This document shows, in pieces, positions 18,735 to 27,543 of a stretch of DNA of 64,000 nucleotides (position 1 is the first letter of the stretch; each line of letters starts with the position of its first letter). Source of the DNA: Rubrobacter_D sp963840835 (GTDB taxonomy: Bacteria > Actinomycetota > Rubrobacteria > Rubrobacterales > Rubrobacteraceae); contig CAWJAM010000006.1 in the NCBI GenBank assembly GCA_963840835.1, positions 310,001 through 374,000 on the forward strand. The letters are read 5' to 3'. Made by a program: the position numbers and the translations under genes. The notes under the pieces were generated by a model. That model was given only the letters and a program-made list of their open reading frames with translations, made no database searches and had not been told where the DNA came from.

Positions 18735-18869
18735 GATCTTTCCCTCCGAACACTGTATACACCAGATACTTGCTGTTACAAAAAACGTCCAACTATTACA
18801 GGCAGTATAACCTTTGCGCCTTTGTGTTGCTAGTTGGGGACGGCCTGCTCTGTTACACTCGAGGGCAAG

Positions 18870-19082
18870 GTGAAGCTCTCCCGACGCAACGCGACTATCC
18901 TGCTAGTCATCGGCATCTACATGCTCCTGACCTGGGGCACGCGGGTCTTCACCTTCCTCGCCGAGTTCCGCGCGGGAACCCTCGTCGCACCCGCCATCCA
19001 CTTCTCGCTCGTCGTCATAGGCCTGGCTATCGGCGTGTATCTTTCGTATCTCGGCATAAGAGGCCGCAGAGCGGCCTCTTAG
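18870..19082 (+). CDS. SCO4848-like small membrane protein
   Basis: A 70-residue protein with two hydrophobic segments (ATILLVIGIYMLLTWGTRVF; HFSLVVIGLAIGVYLSYLGI) and a basic C-terminus. The KLSRRNA start and closing LGIRGRR resemble the SCO4848 family of actinobacterial membrane proteins of unknown function. GTG 18870 is chosen because of GAGGG just upstream and the family N-terminus; a TTG at 18834 is in frame. The stop abuts a long repeat. Confidence 0.65.
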   Translation: MKLSRRNATILLVIGIYMLLTWGTRVFTFLAEFRAGTLVAPAIHFSLVVIGLAIGVYLSYLGIRGRRAAS

Positions 19083-19405
19083 CACGCTTCGGCCTACGGC
19101 CTCCGCTTGTCAGCACGCTCCGCCCTTCGGGCTCCGCTTGTCAGCACGCTTCGCTTGTCAGCCCGGCGCCTCCCTCCGGTCGGCGCCTTGTCAGGAAGTC
19201 GTCTTGGGGCGTCGCCTTGAGCGTAGAATCCTACCGCCAAAGGCAGCGGTTCGTCTTGCGCCGCAGAGCGTGGCCGGAACAAAAAAGCTGAAAGCGAGCC
19301 CGAAGGGCGAAGCGTTGCTGACAAGCGAGGGCCGTAAGGCCCGAGTGTGCTGACAAGCGACCGTAGGGAGCGTGCTGACAAGCGGAGGCCGTAGGCCGAA
19401 GCGTA
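19083..19405. repeat. Mosaic of GC-rich hairpins with 36-bp terminal inverted repeats
   Basis: The whole 323-bp gap between convergent genes. The ends are a perfect 36-bp inverted repeat (19084-19119 and 19369-19404). Inside are further hairpins (CCGCCCTTCGGGC; GGGCCGTAAGGCCC), each separated by the linker CTTGTCAGCACGCT or its complement. The linker shares CAGC with the octamer repeats. No open frame of note. Confidence 0.75.
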
Positions 19406-21358
19406 CTAGAGTGGGCGATCTAGCCTGCTCTCCGTGACTTCCGGCAGGTCCACGGCCGAGTAGTTGGGGACGGCCGTGCGCAGGAGTTCGAGGGATCTTC
19501 CCGCCTCTTGGCCGCGGGCGTGGAAGACCATGGCATCGACCAGTTCGGCGAGGTTCCGGTCGCCGGGGGGGTCCATATTCTCCGAGGAGAGCTTGAAGAC
19601 CATCTGGTGCGGTGTCGGCTCGCGTTCCTCTCCCTCCTCGAAGAGTTCCTCTTTCAGTTTCTCGCCAGGGCGCAGGCCGACGAATTTGATCTTCACGTTC
19701 GGCGCGCCCATTATCTCGATCATCTTCCTCGCCAGGTCGGTTATGGCGACGGGACGGCCCATCTCCAGCACGTATGTCCCGTAGCCATCGGCCATCGCCC
19801 CCGCCTGCAGGATCAGGGAGACTGCCTCGGGGATGGTCATGAAGTACCGGATCATGTCGGGATGCGTGACCGTCACAGGGCCGCCGAACTCTATCTGCTG
19901 GCGGAAGGTCGGAACGACGGAGCCGCGGCTGCCGAGCACGTTCCCGAAGCGAACGGAGGCGTAGACGGTCTCGGGGTACTCAACCGCGAGGTTCTTGACG
20001 ACCATCTCGGCCAGGCGTTTGGTCGCGCCCATAACATTGACAGGGTTTACGGCCTTGTCGGTAGAGACGTTGATGAACTTGCTCGTGCCGTAGGCTCCGG
20101 CGGCGCGGGCGACGTTGAGGGTGCCCAAGACGTTGTTGACGACGGCCTCGGTCGCCTGCAACTCCATCATGGGTACATGCTTGTAGGCTGCGGCGTGGAA
20201 GACGAGTTCAGGCCTGAAGGTCTCGAAGGCGAAGCTGACGCGCTCGGCCTGGGTGACATCGCCGACGAAGACCTCGGCGTCGTAGAAATCCTCGCGCCCG
20301 AGCTCCGTGTTCAGGTAATAGAGGCCGCTCTCGTCGCGGTCGAGCAGTATGAGTTTCGCGGGTCCGAGGCGTGAGATCTGGCGCGAGAGCTCCTTGCCGA
20401 TGGAGCCACCGGCGCCGGTTACCAGGACCCGCTTGCCGTTGATGTAGCCGGAGAGGGCGTCGAGGTCGATATCCACGGGCTCGCGCCCGAGGAGGTCTTC
20501 GATCTGGAACTCTCGCAGCCTGATGGCGCCCTCGGCCAGAAACTCGCCGAGGTCAGGCATTACCTTCACCTCGGCCGAGGCGCGGGTAGAGGTTCGCCAG
20601 ATCCAATCCATCTCCTCCCGCCCCGCCTGCGGCGTCGCGATGATGATCTGGTCTATGCCGTGTTGGGAGATGAGGTCTTGCAGGTCATCGACGACACCGA
20701 GAACCTGCGCGCCCTCGATGTGCCTGCCTACCTCCGCCCGCGAGTGGCTGACGAAGCCTACGACCTGGGCCTCGGAGGCGGCCGTGCGCCAGATGTGCCC
20801 CGCCAGCGCGACCCCAGGCTCCCCAGTACCCACGATGGCCGTCCGCGTCCTGCGCCCGACCTCTCTCAAAGACATCTCGTAGAACACCCTGGGATATAGC
20901 CGCACTGCGACGAGCTGCACGTAGGCCAGCACGGACCCCATGAGCGGAACGGAGAGCGGAACGGGGTTGAACTCCATGAGGCCGAAGCCCCCCGGGCCTA
21001 TTGCGAACACGGCGATAAAGAGCCCGCCGGCCGCCATGGCCGTCGCGCTGAACACGCGAACGCCCTGGTAGATGCCCGTGTAACGGAGGATGCTCTGGTA
21101 GACCCCGTTCCCGTTCAAGAGCAAGACGAAAGCGACCGCCGAAAAGATGGCGAAAGGCCAGAACAGGCTCCAGAAGGCCCCGGGCACCTCTCCGGCGAAC
21201 CGGAAGAGCAGGGCTATGGCGAACGACTCGATAACTATGAGGGCGTCGACGAGCATCGCCGCCCCACGCCTGAACGCGGGCGGCGAGCGATGGAAGGCCC
21301 TCTGCAACCGGTCCACTAAACCGAGAAGCCTCTGCCCCGTTCTCTGAAAGATCCACAT
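19406..21358 (-). CDS. Membrane-bound nucleotide-sugar 4,6-dehydratase (PglF/WbpM/CapD type)
   Basis: A 650-residue long-form sugar epimerase/dehydratase. Residues about 35-150 form four membrane helices; then a Rossmann-like domain (AIVGTGEPGVALAGHIWR), followed by the extended SDR catalytic domain with VLVTGAGGSIGKELSRQI and STDKAVNPVNVMGATKR, where Met replaces the SDR Tyr as is normal in this subfamily. Members usually convert UDP-GlcNAc to the 4-keto-6-deoxy sugar for bacillosamine, QuiNAc or FucNAc. It is the last gene of a minus-strand run with the WecA-like transferase, so it probably makes the first sugar of the glycan. Confidence 0.93.
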   Translation of the reverse strand: MWIFQRTGQRLLGLVDRLQRAFHRSPPAFRRGAAMLVDALIVIESFAIALLFRFAGEVPGAFWSLFWPFAIFSAVAFVLLLNGNGVYQSILRYTGIYQGVRVFSATAMAAGGLFIAVFAIGPGGFGLMEFNPVPLSVPLMGSVLAYVQLVAVRLYPRVFYEMSLREVGRRTRTAIVGTGEPGVALAGHIWRTAASEAQVVGFVSHSRAEVGRHIEGAQVLGVVDDLQDLISQHGIDQIIIATPQAGREEMDWIWRTSTRASAEVKVMPDLGEFLAEGAIRLREFQIEDLLGREPVDIDLDALSGYINGKRVLVTGAGGSIGKELSRQISRLGPAKLILLDRDESGLYYLNTELGREDFYDAEVFVGDVTQAERVSFAFETFRPELVFHAAAYKHVPMMELQATEAVVNNVLGTLNVARAAGAYGTSKFINVSTDKAVNPVNVMGATKRLAEMVVKNLAVEYPETVYASVRFGNVLGSRGSVVPTFRQQIEFGGPVTVTHPDMIRYFMTIPEAVSLILQAGAMADGYGTYVLEMGRPVAITDLARKMIEIMGAPNVKIKFVGLRPGEKLKEELFEEGEEREPTPHQMVFKLSSENMDPPGDRNLAELVDAMVFHARGQEAGRSLELLRTAVPNYSAVDLPEVTESRLDRPL

Positions 21359-21444
21359 AAGGTTGTATATTAACTTTTGTTGGGGGAACTAACCAGTTTT
21401 CCTCGCTCCGGCTTCGCCTCCGCTTGTCGGCCGAAGCGTGCCGA

Positions 21445-22425
21445 CTAGCTGACTAGCTTGGGAAGCGTGGCCAGGAGGGCGCAGCATGCCAGGGCGAGGG
21501 CGAGGCCGGCTATGGCAGACGCGCCGCCTCGGGAGACGAGCAGGGCGGCGAAGCCGGAGATGATGCTTATGCCGTAGTAGAGGTTGCTCGTGCGCCTGTG
21601 CATGGCGGTAGTAGGTGTTATTCGCTGGTAGATGTGCTCCCTGTGGGCCAGGAATATATTCTTTCCGGCCCCGCCTCTGAGGCGCCGGATCAGGGTGTAT
21701 CCGGTGTCGAAGAGGTAGGGCGTAAAGACCACTACGCAGGCTAGGAAACCTAGAGGTGTCCATTCCTGTCCAGAGAGCGAGGGCGCGTAGAGGGCTGCCG
21801 CGGCCAGGCTGAAGCCGAGGAAATAGGCCCCCGAATCCCCGATGAAGATGGATGCCGGGCTCATATTCCAGACCAGGAATCCCGCGGTAGCCCCGATGAG
21901 CGCGGGCAGGAAACCGCCCACGGTCCCGACGAGCGGCGCGAGAAAGAGCGCGTTCACGAGCGCGACCCCACCCGTGAAACCGTCTATGCCGTCCATGAAG
22001 TTGAAGGCATTGCTTAGGGAGACGATCCAGAACACCGCTACGACGAAGACGATGATCCCCATTATGCCGGGGGCGTCCGAGAGGATGGTCGGCGGGTAGT
22101 AGAGTAGTAGACCGGCGGCGGCAAGCGCCTGGAAGGCGGCCTTGACGCCGAAGTGGAGGTTCGAGAGGTCGTCTGCGAGCCCGACGGCCCAGACCAGGGC
22201 CGCTGCAGAGAGCAGCGGCCACATCCCTTCCGGGCGCAGGAGCACCGCGCCCGCGAGTGTCCCCAGGAATATTGCGACGCCCCCGAGCCTCGGGGTAGGG
22301 ACCTCGTGCGAACTGCGGAGGTTCGGCACGTCGAGCAGGTTCCTTCCGACGGCGAACCTCACGAGCAGCGGCACGAGCGTCCCGGCGACCAGGAAGGCCA
22401 GGGCCCCCGCGACCAATCCGGTCAC
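21445..22425 (-). CDS. WecA/TagO-like undecaprenyl-phosphate sugar-1-phosphate transferase
   Basis: A 326-residue membrane protein with about ten helices of the MraY/WecA (GT4) family. It moves a sugar phosphate from a UDP-sugar to undecaprenyl phosphate, starting lipid-linked glycan assembly. Motifs: GLADDLSNLHFGVK, NAFNFMDGIDGFTGG, WNMSPASIFIGDSGAYFLG and the C-terminal HREHIYQR loop. GTG start. It lies between a small ORF 10 bp upstream and the PglF-type gene downstream, all on the minus strand. Confidence 0.92.
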   Translation of the reverse strand: MTGLVAGALAFLVAGTLVPLLVRFAVGRNLLDVPNLRSSHEVPTPRLGGVAIFLGTLAGAVLLRPEGMWPLLSAAALVWAVGLADDLSNLHFGVKAAFQALAAAGLLLYYPPTILSDAPGIMGIIVFVVAVFWIVSLSNAFNFMDGIDGFTGGVALVNALFLAPLVGTVGGFLPALIGATAGFLVWNMSPASIFIGDSGAYFLGFSLAAAALYAPSLSGQEWTPLGFLACVVVFTPYLFDTGYTLIRRLRGGAGKNIFLAHREHIYQRITPTTAMHRRTSNLYYGISIISGFAALLVSRGGASAIAGLALALACCALLATLPKLVS

Positions 22426-22434
22426 CGCGGCGCC

Positions 22435-22542
22435 CTACAAGAGCGGGTTCTCAACGCGCATACCTTCGATGTCCTCGGTGGGCAACCGGCCGGCGCCCGC
22501 CTCGACGATCCTGGCGTCCCGGTCCAGTTTCAGCCTGGCCAA
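22435..22542 (-). CDS. Possible 35-residue leader-like ORF before the WecA-like gene
   Basis: TTG 22542 is preceded by a strong GGAGGAG site 5 nt upstream and opens 35 codons ending at TAG 22435, 10 bp before the WecA-like start. The peptide is charged (LKLDRDARIVEAGAGRL), not hydrophobic. The good ribosome site and tight spacing support translation; no family is known. Confidence 0.4.
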   Translation of the reverse strand: MARLKLDRDARIVEAGAGRLPTEDIEGMRVENPLL

Positions 22543-22581
22543 ACTTGCTCCTCCCACGCCACACGGCTCCAGTGTAGCAAC

Positions 22582-23460
22582 CTACGCGCGCAGCATCCCG
22601 AGCCTGCGCAGGCGGGCGACTTCTAGCGCCACGCCTTCGCGAAATGGGCGCGGCGCGTAGCCGAGGTCTTGGCGGGCGTCCTCGTACGGGTAGGACTTGT
22701 CCTCGCGCAGCCTCGTCACCTGGCCTGAGTCTATAGGCAGGGGCAAACGCAGTCTCTCCGCCGCGACGAGGACCCGGCGGACGGGTTCTACGGGCAGCCG
22801 GACGACACGCGGCTCCCTCTTCAGGGCAGCGGCGGCCGTCCTTACCAGATCCAGGTAGGTCAGTGGCTCTGCGCCTGGCAGGTCATAGCTCTTGTGCACG
22901 GCGCCGGGGCGCTTCAGGGCTTCCAACACGCCCCTCGCGCAGTCTTCGTGGTAGACGGGTTGCCAGAGGTTCGTGCCAGGGCCGAACATCGGGAAGACGG
23001 GCCAGTGGTCGAGGAAGCGAAGCAGGCGGTGCACGTTCCTGTCCCGCTCGGAGCCGTAGATCATGGACGGACGCGCTATCGTCCAGGCGAGCCCGCTCGC
23101 GCGCACGACCTTCTCCATCTGCAGCTTCGGACCGGAGCGGAAGGCGTAGGCCGAGTGCGCGCTCGTGCTGCCGACTACCACAAGACGTCCGACGCCGGCC
23201 CGGAGGGCCGCCCGCACGACGGTGGGAGAGTGTTCGATCCCAGCGACGTGCAGAAGGGCGTCCATGCCCCCCAGCGCCCCGAAGAGATCACCCTCATCTC
23301 CTGCGTCGCCGCGGAAGATGTCCACCCGCTCCCCGTCTAGACGCGAGGCGTTCGGGCTGTTCGGGCGAAGGAGGCAGCGGATTTCGTATCCGTCGGCCAA
23401 CAGTAGCTTCAGGAGTTCGCCCCCGAGGAGGCCAGTGGCGCCTGTCAGGAGCACTCTCAT
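22582..23460 (-). CDS. NAD-dependent epimerase/dehydratase-like protein (NDUFA9-type atypical SDR)
   Basis: A 292-residue SDR with the NAD(P) loop TGATGLLGGELLK at residues 6-18 and atypical-SDR features (VVVGSTSAH, then a KLQMEKVV stretch without the usual Tyr-xxx-Lys). Resembles NDUFA9-like or sugar-epimerase-like proteins. As part of the glycan run it may modify a nucleotide sugar, but the missing Tyr makes that uncertain. Confidence 0.82.
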   Translation of the reverse strand: MRVLLTGATGLLGGELLKLLLADGYEIRCLLRPNSPNASRLDGERVDIFRGDAGDEGDLFGALGGMDALLHVAGIEHSPTVVRAALRAGVGRLVVVGSTSAHSAYAFRSGPKLQMEKVVRASGLAWTIARPSMIYGSERDRNVHRLLRFLDHWPVFPMFGPGTNLWQPVYHEDCARGVLEALKRPGAVHKSYDLPGAEPLTYLDLVRTAAAALKREPRVVRLPVEPVRRVLVAAERLRLPLPIDSGQVTRLREDKSYPYEDARQDLGYAPRPFREGVALEVARLRRLGMLRA

Positions 23461-23501
23461 GCGGGGGCCACTTCGTCTGCGCGTGCCGCGGACGCTCGTC
23501 C

Positions 23502-23990
23502 CTAGCCGGCCTTCTCGTCCCCACCGGAGGGCTGTTCCGTCTTCTTCTCGCCTCCCCCGGAGGACTTGTCCTCAGGCTCGAAGAGGTTCACGACGACGGC
23601 CCGGTTTACATCGTTCTTGACGACGTATGAGATCTGGGCATGTTGGCCTTCCTTTATGTCTCCCTGCTCCGCCTTCTTACCGGCAAATGTGATCTGGGCG
23701 TTCTTCCTGACCTTGAAACCGATCGGTTTCTTGCCCTGGGCGTTCACCGTCGGGCGCAGGGAGAGCCTCCTCTTGTCGTCCTTGAAGGCCCTTACAGTTC
23801 CGAAGGCCATCTTCCTAGGGACCGGCTCCTTCTTGGCGGCCTCGCCGGCGGGCTTGCTCTCCTGTTTTTTCTCCTGGCCGCCCTCTGATTGGCCGCTTCC
23901 TGCGCCGCAACCGGCCAGGAATCCGACGAGCACGAGGGAGAGTACGAATGGGAGGAGCGGGGATACGGCCGGGCTCTCTCTGAGACGCAT
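23502..23990 (-). CDS. Putative lipoprotein
   Basis: A 162-residue protein with a lipoprotein signal (hydrophobic LPFVLSLVLVGF then lipobox LAGC, Cys about 28). The mature part begins with a Gly/Gln/Lys-rich linker, followed by a small beta-rich domain (FGTVRAFKDDKRRLSLRPT ... QHAQISYVVKNDVNRAVVV) resembling an OB-type fold, and a Lys/Glu-rich tail. Surface-anchored; function unknown. It ends about 40 bp before the next gene on the same strand. Confidence 0.75.
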   Translation of the reverse strand: MRLRESPAVSPLLPFVLSLVLVGFLAGCGAGSGQSEGGQEKKQESKPAGEAAKKEPVPRKMAFGTVRAFKDDKRRLSLRPTVNAQGKKPIGFKVRKNAQITFAGKKAEQGDIKEGQHAQISYVVKNDVNRAVVVNLFEPEDKSSGGGEKKTEQPSGGDEKAG

Positions 23991-24109
23991 GGGGATCTCC
24001 TTAGCCTATCCATCTGGGGGATTACCCGGGTCAAACTACCAGAAAGGTCGAACGGTTATCAACCGGCTCCGGAGGCGCGGATCTCGGGGGGCCACTCCTT
24101 ACCGGGGCG

Positions 24110-25573
24110 TCACGGTCCTTCGGTCGCCACGCAGGTAGAACCCTCGCAGGTAGCGAGCGACTGCAGGCGCGTCTTCAGGCGCGAACTCAGGAGGTGGGAG
24201 GCGGTCTGGTTTATGTTCTCGAGCTCGTAGGGGTCACGCCGCACGTCGTAGAGCTCCCGCTCTCCTGTCTTCCACTGCACGTAGGTGTGGGTCCTGGTCC
24301 TGACAGCCTGGTAGTCGGGGATAATGAACCTATGCCTCTGGCCATGTTCGTTGAGGATGGCCGTCCGCCAGGCAAAGCCGGCCGGCCGGTCCGGCTGCAG
24401 GAGCGGGGCGAGGCTCCGGCCATCGACGAAGCCGGGGGGGTCTACGCCGGCCCAATCGGCGAAGGTCGGAGCGAAGTCGTTGTTGACCACTAGTTGATCT
24501 CGCACCACCCCGGCCGGCACGCCGGGGCCCCTGACGACGAGCGGCACCCCGGCCGCCGCCTCGTAGGGCGTGGATTTCTTGGTCAGCCGGTGCTGGCCCC
24601 TTAGCAGCCCGTTGTCCGTGGTGAACATCACGTAGGTGTTGCCCAGTTCGCCCCTGTCCTCTAGCAGGCCAAGGATGTCGCCCACCATCTCGTCCACGTC
24701 CCTGAGCGACCGCAGCCTGTCGCGGTGTTGGGCCTGCAGGGTCTGGATCTCCTCGGGCGTCAGCCTGGGCGTTTCGCGGATGAACTCCGGCTTGTCCGAG
24801 ACGTCGGCCTCGTTGAAAGACGGAGGTCTTGGGAGCGGCGCGTCCGTGTACAGGTCGGCGTCGGCCTCGGCGTAGTCAGCCGGCAGATGGGGCGCGAAGG
24901 GGCTCGCCCAGAGCATGAAGGGGGGGTCGGAGGCATCGTCGGTCGCCCGCCTCAGGAAATCCAGGGACTTCCGTGTGTACACGTCGGTCATGAGGGCCGT
25001 GCGGGGGTAGTGACGAACGTTGCCGTTCTGGTTGAGAGCGTGGTCCGAGGCCATGCCGGTCATCCCGTACCACTCGTCCCACCCGGGCGGTACGTAGTCC
25101 TCCTCTTCGTTGTTCAGATACTTCCCGACCAGCCCGGTACGGTACCCCGAGTCCTGCAGCCACGTGGCGAACGTGGACTCGTCGAGACCGCGCCTCCGGA
25201 ACATCGCCGCGCCGCCTTCGGGAAGGTCGTTCGTCGTTATGGAGTGGTTGTGGGAGTACTGGCCCCGCAGGGCCGTCGCCCGCGAGGGGCAGCACAGCGA
25301 CTGCGTAACGAAGGCGTTGTCGAAGGTGACCCCCGCGTCCATCATGCGCGACCCTACGGTGGGCATCCGCGCGAGCATCCTCTCGTCCATGTCATCGGTC
25401 ATCACGAACACGATGTTCGGCCTGCCGTCGGCGTGCCGCGGCCGGGTCGCCTCGCCGGCCCGCGAAGTATTACCGCCCGCGAGGTTCACCCCTCTGTCGG
25501 CGTCGCTCGCGCCACAGCCAACGACGGAGAACACCAATGCCAGCGATACCACGATCCCCCACAATGCTCTCAT
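24110..25573 (-). CDS. Sulfatase lipoprotein (formylglycine type)
   Basis: A 487-residue secreted sulfatase. The signal ends in lipobox VVGC (C20). The sulfatase signature CCPSR holds the Cys (about residue 94) that becomes formylglycine, the catalytic residue. Metal ligands are expected at VMTDDMDE and TTDNGLLRGQH. Resembles N-acetylglucosamine-6-sulfatase-like enzymes, so a sulfated sugar is the likely substrate. ATG 25573 gives a proper signal peptide. A second sulfatase at 28897 shares the same layout (both contain DEMVG, RGPGVPAGV and LYDVRRDPYEL or its equivalent). Confidence 0.9.
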   Translation of the reverse strand: MRALWGIVVSLALVFSVVGCGASDADRGVNLAGGNTSRAGEATRPRHADGRPNIVFVMTDDMDERMLARMPTVGSRMMDAGVTFDNAFVTQSLCCPSRATALRGQYSHNHSITTNDLPEGGAAMFRRRGLDESTFATWLQDSGYRTGLVGKYLNNEEEDYVPPGWDEWYGMTGMASDHALNQNGNVRHYPRTALMTDVYTRKSLDFLRRATDDASDPPFMLWASPFAPHLPADYAEADADLYTDAPLPRPPSFNEADVSDKPEFIRETPRLTPEEIQTLQAQHRDRLRSLRDVDEMVGDILGLLEDRGELGNTYVMFTTDNGLLRGQHRLTKKSTPYEAAAGVPLVVRGPGVPAGVVRDQLVVNNDFAPTFADWAGVDPPGFVDGRSLAPLLQPDRPAGFAWRTAILNEHGQRHRFIIPDYQAVRTRTHTYVQWKTGERELYDVRRDPYELENINQTASHLLSSRLKTRLQSLATCEGSTCVATEGP

Positions 25574-25608
25574 TCCTGGCCCCCGGACATGACGCCACAT
25601 CTTACAGC

Positions 25609-25690
25609 AGCTAGCAAAGAGGTTGAACCTCTTTGAAAGGTCTCAGCATCTCAGCAAAGGGAAAGCTGAAATGCTGAAGTGCTAAAACGC
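25609..25690. repeat. Degenerate hairpin/octamer repeat
   Basis: Left hairpin arms 25609-25624 and 25626-25641, with the outer bases of the right arm mutated (TTTGAAAGGT instead of TTTGCTAGCT), then short octamer arms (25642-25659 and 25664-25684). It lies upstream of both a minus-strand and a plus-strand gene, so a terminator role is unlikely for this copy. Confidence 0.65.
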
Positions 25691-25809
25691 GCGGGCCGAC
25701 TTGCGTCAATCGAACCGACGAATTACTCTTGTCCGGTCCTATTCCGGTACTCCGGATTGCTTTTGGCGAACCAGCAGATGGAAGGCTCGATGACTGAACG
25801 AGGAACGAC

Positions 25810-27306
25810 TTGAGCGCGAGGCGCACCCGGCGGGAATTTATCAAGGTCGCCGGGGCCGGTATCGTGGGGGCCGCCCTGCTGAACACCCTGGGATGCAGAC
25901 CTCCAGATTGGATCTCGACGATCGCGTCATCTGGGCAGGCAGGGGCCACGCACAGCTTCCGCTCGCGCCCGGATCTCAGGCCGCCCGTCGTCGAGGTGAA
26001 CGTGCGGGCGTCCGACGGGTTGGCCCCAGGCTACGTCTTCGTCGGCCCGAAGAAGGGCGAGGGGCAGGACGGGCCCATGATCGTGGACAACCAGGGGCGC
26101 CTTATATGGTTCGCCAGGGACCGCTACGTTACGGACTTCAAGGTGCAATCTTACGGGGGCGAGCCGGTGCTCACCTGGTGGGAGGGCGGTGTCGTGGCAG
26201 GCCACGGCGTCGGCGAGTACGTGATCTTCGACTCCTCTTACCGCGAGGTGCGCAGGGTTGGGGCGGGCAACGGCTACAGCGGAGACCTGCACGAGTTCTC
26301 CATTACCCCCCAGGATACGGCGCTGATAACGATCTACGCCGAGACGAGAACGGACCTCTCCCCCATCGGGGGACCGAGAGACGGCCTGGTGTGGGACGGC
26401 ATCGCCCAGGAGCTGGACCTCGAGAGCGGGGAGGTCCTCTTCGAGTGGCACAGCCTGGATCACGTAGGCGTCGAGGAGTCCTACCGCGGGGTACCGGATG
26501 ACCCCGACGTGCCCCTCGACTACTTCCACATCAACTCTATAGACGTGGAGCCCGACGGCAACTTCCTTATCGACGCCAAGGGAACCTGGGGCGTCTACAA
26601 GGTCGACCGCGGGACGGGCGAGGTACTGTGGCGCCTCGGTGGCAAGAGGAGCGACTTCGAGATGGGACCGGGCACCCGGTTCGCCTACCAGCACGACGCC
26701 CGCCGCCTGCCCGACGGCACCATCACCATCTTCGACAACGGCGCCTCACCGCAGGTACACGAGAAGTCCCGCGGGATCGTGGTGGAGCTCGACATGGATG
26801 CAATGACGGCCACCCTGGTGCGGGAGTACACCCATCCAGAAGAGCCGCTCGCGACGTCCCAGGGCAACATGCAGGTCCTGCCGAACGGCAACGTGTTCAT
26901 CGGTTGGGGAACCGAGCCGTTCCTCTCCGAGTACAGCAAGGACGGCAAGCTGATCTTCGACATCGAGTTGCCGGGTGAGACCCAATCCTACCGGGCGTTT
27001 CGCCTCCCGTGGAGTGGGAGCCCGGACGAAGATCCCGCCGCGGCGGCCGAGAAGGGCCCCGAGGACAAGGTAACCGTCTACGCCAGTTGGAACGGGGCCA
27101 CGGAAGTGGCCACCTGGCAGGTACTCGCCGGAGCAAGTCCCGACGAGCTCGAGCCTCTGGGGTCAGGGCCGTGGAAGGGCTTCGAGACGACCCTGGCGGT
27201 CCGTACCGACGAGCCGTACGTGGCCGTACGGGCCGAGGACGGCTCGGGGCGGGTGCTCGGTACTTCGAAGGCGATCAAGAGCCAGGAAGCCGAGCGCGAA
27301 GGGTAG
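25810..27306 (+). CDS. Arylsulfotransferase (ASST)-like Tat lipoprotein
   Basis: A 498-residue protein with a twin-arginine signal (RRTRREFIKVAGAG, residues 4-17) and a lipobox Cys at 29 (NTLGC), so it is exported folded and anchored. The mature part is a beta-propeller of the ASST family (GPMIVDNQGRLIWFARD; HINSIDVEPDGNFLIDAKGT; QHDARRLPDGTITIFDNG). ASST enzymes transfer sulfate between phenolic esters without PAPS through a His; H228-like residues in DYFHINSID are candidates. TTG start with GAGGAA upstream. It may move sulfate outside the cell. Confidence 0.85.
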   Translation: MSARRTRREFIKVAGAGIVGAALLNTLGCRPPDWISTIASSGQAGATHSFRSRPDLRPPVVEVNVRASDGLAPGYVFVGPKKGEGQDGPMIVDNQGRLIWFARDRYVTDFKVQSYGGEPVLTWWEGGVVAGHGVGEYVIFDSSYREVRRVGAGNGYSGDLHEFSITPQDTALITIYAETRTDLSPIGGPRDGLVWDGIAQELDLESGEVLFEWHSLDHVGVEESYRGVPDDPDVPLDYFHINSIDVEPDGNFLIDAKGTWGVYKVDRGTGEVLWRLGGKRSDFEMGPGTRFAYQHDARRLPDGTITIFDNGASPQVHEKSRGIVVELDMDAMTATLVREYTHPEEPLATSQGNMQVLPNGNVFIGWGTEPFLSEYSKDGKLIFDIELPGETQSYRAFRLPWSGSPDEDPAAAAEKGPEDKVTVYASWNGATEVATWQVLAGASPDELEPLGSGPWKGFETTLAVRTDEPYVAVRAEDGSGRVLGTSKAIKSQEAEREG

Positions 27307-27543
27307 GGCGCTCGGCTCATACAGAGCTTTACCCACGCGAACCGCCACGCACGTTCTGTGTCAACGGTGTCATGGCAGATCTTGGCCCACGTGCTCCACC
27401 GTCCGGAAGAGACTCTACTTCGCAGAGGCCTATGCTCGATTGAAAACTCGGAGATGTTCTGTAAACATGGGCTACCGTCACAAACGCGACCGATACGGAT
27501 AGTAGTCGCGCGCGACTAGATTCGTGTGCCAAGGAGGAGGGAG

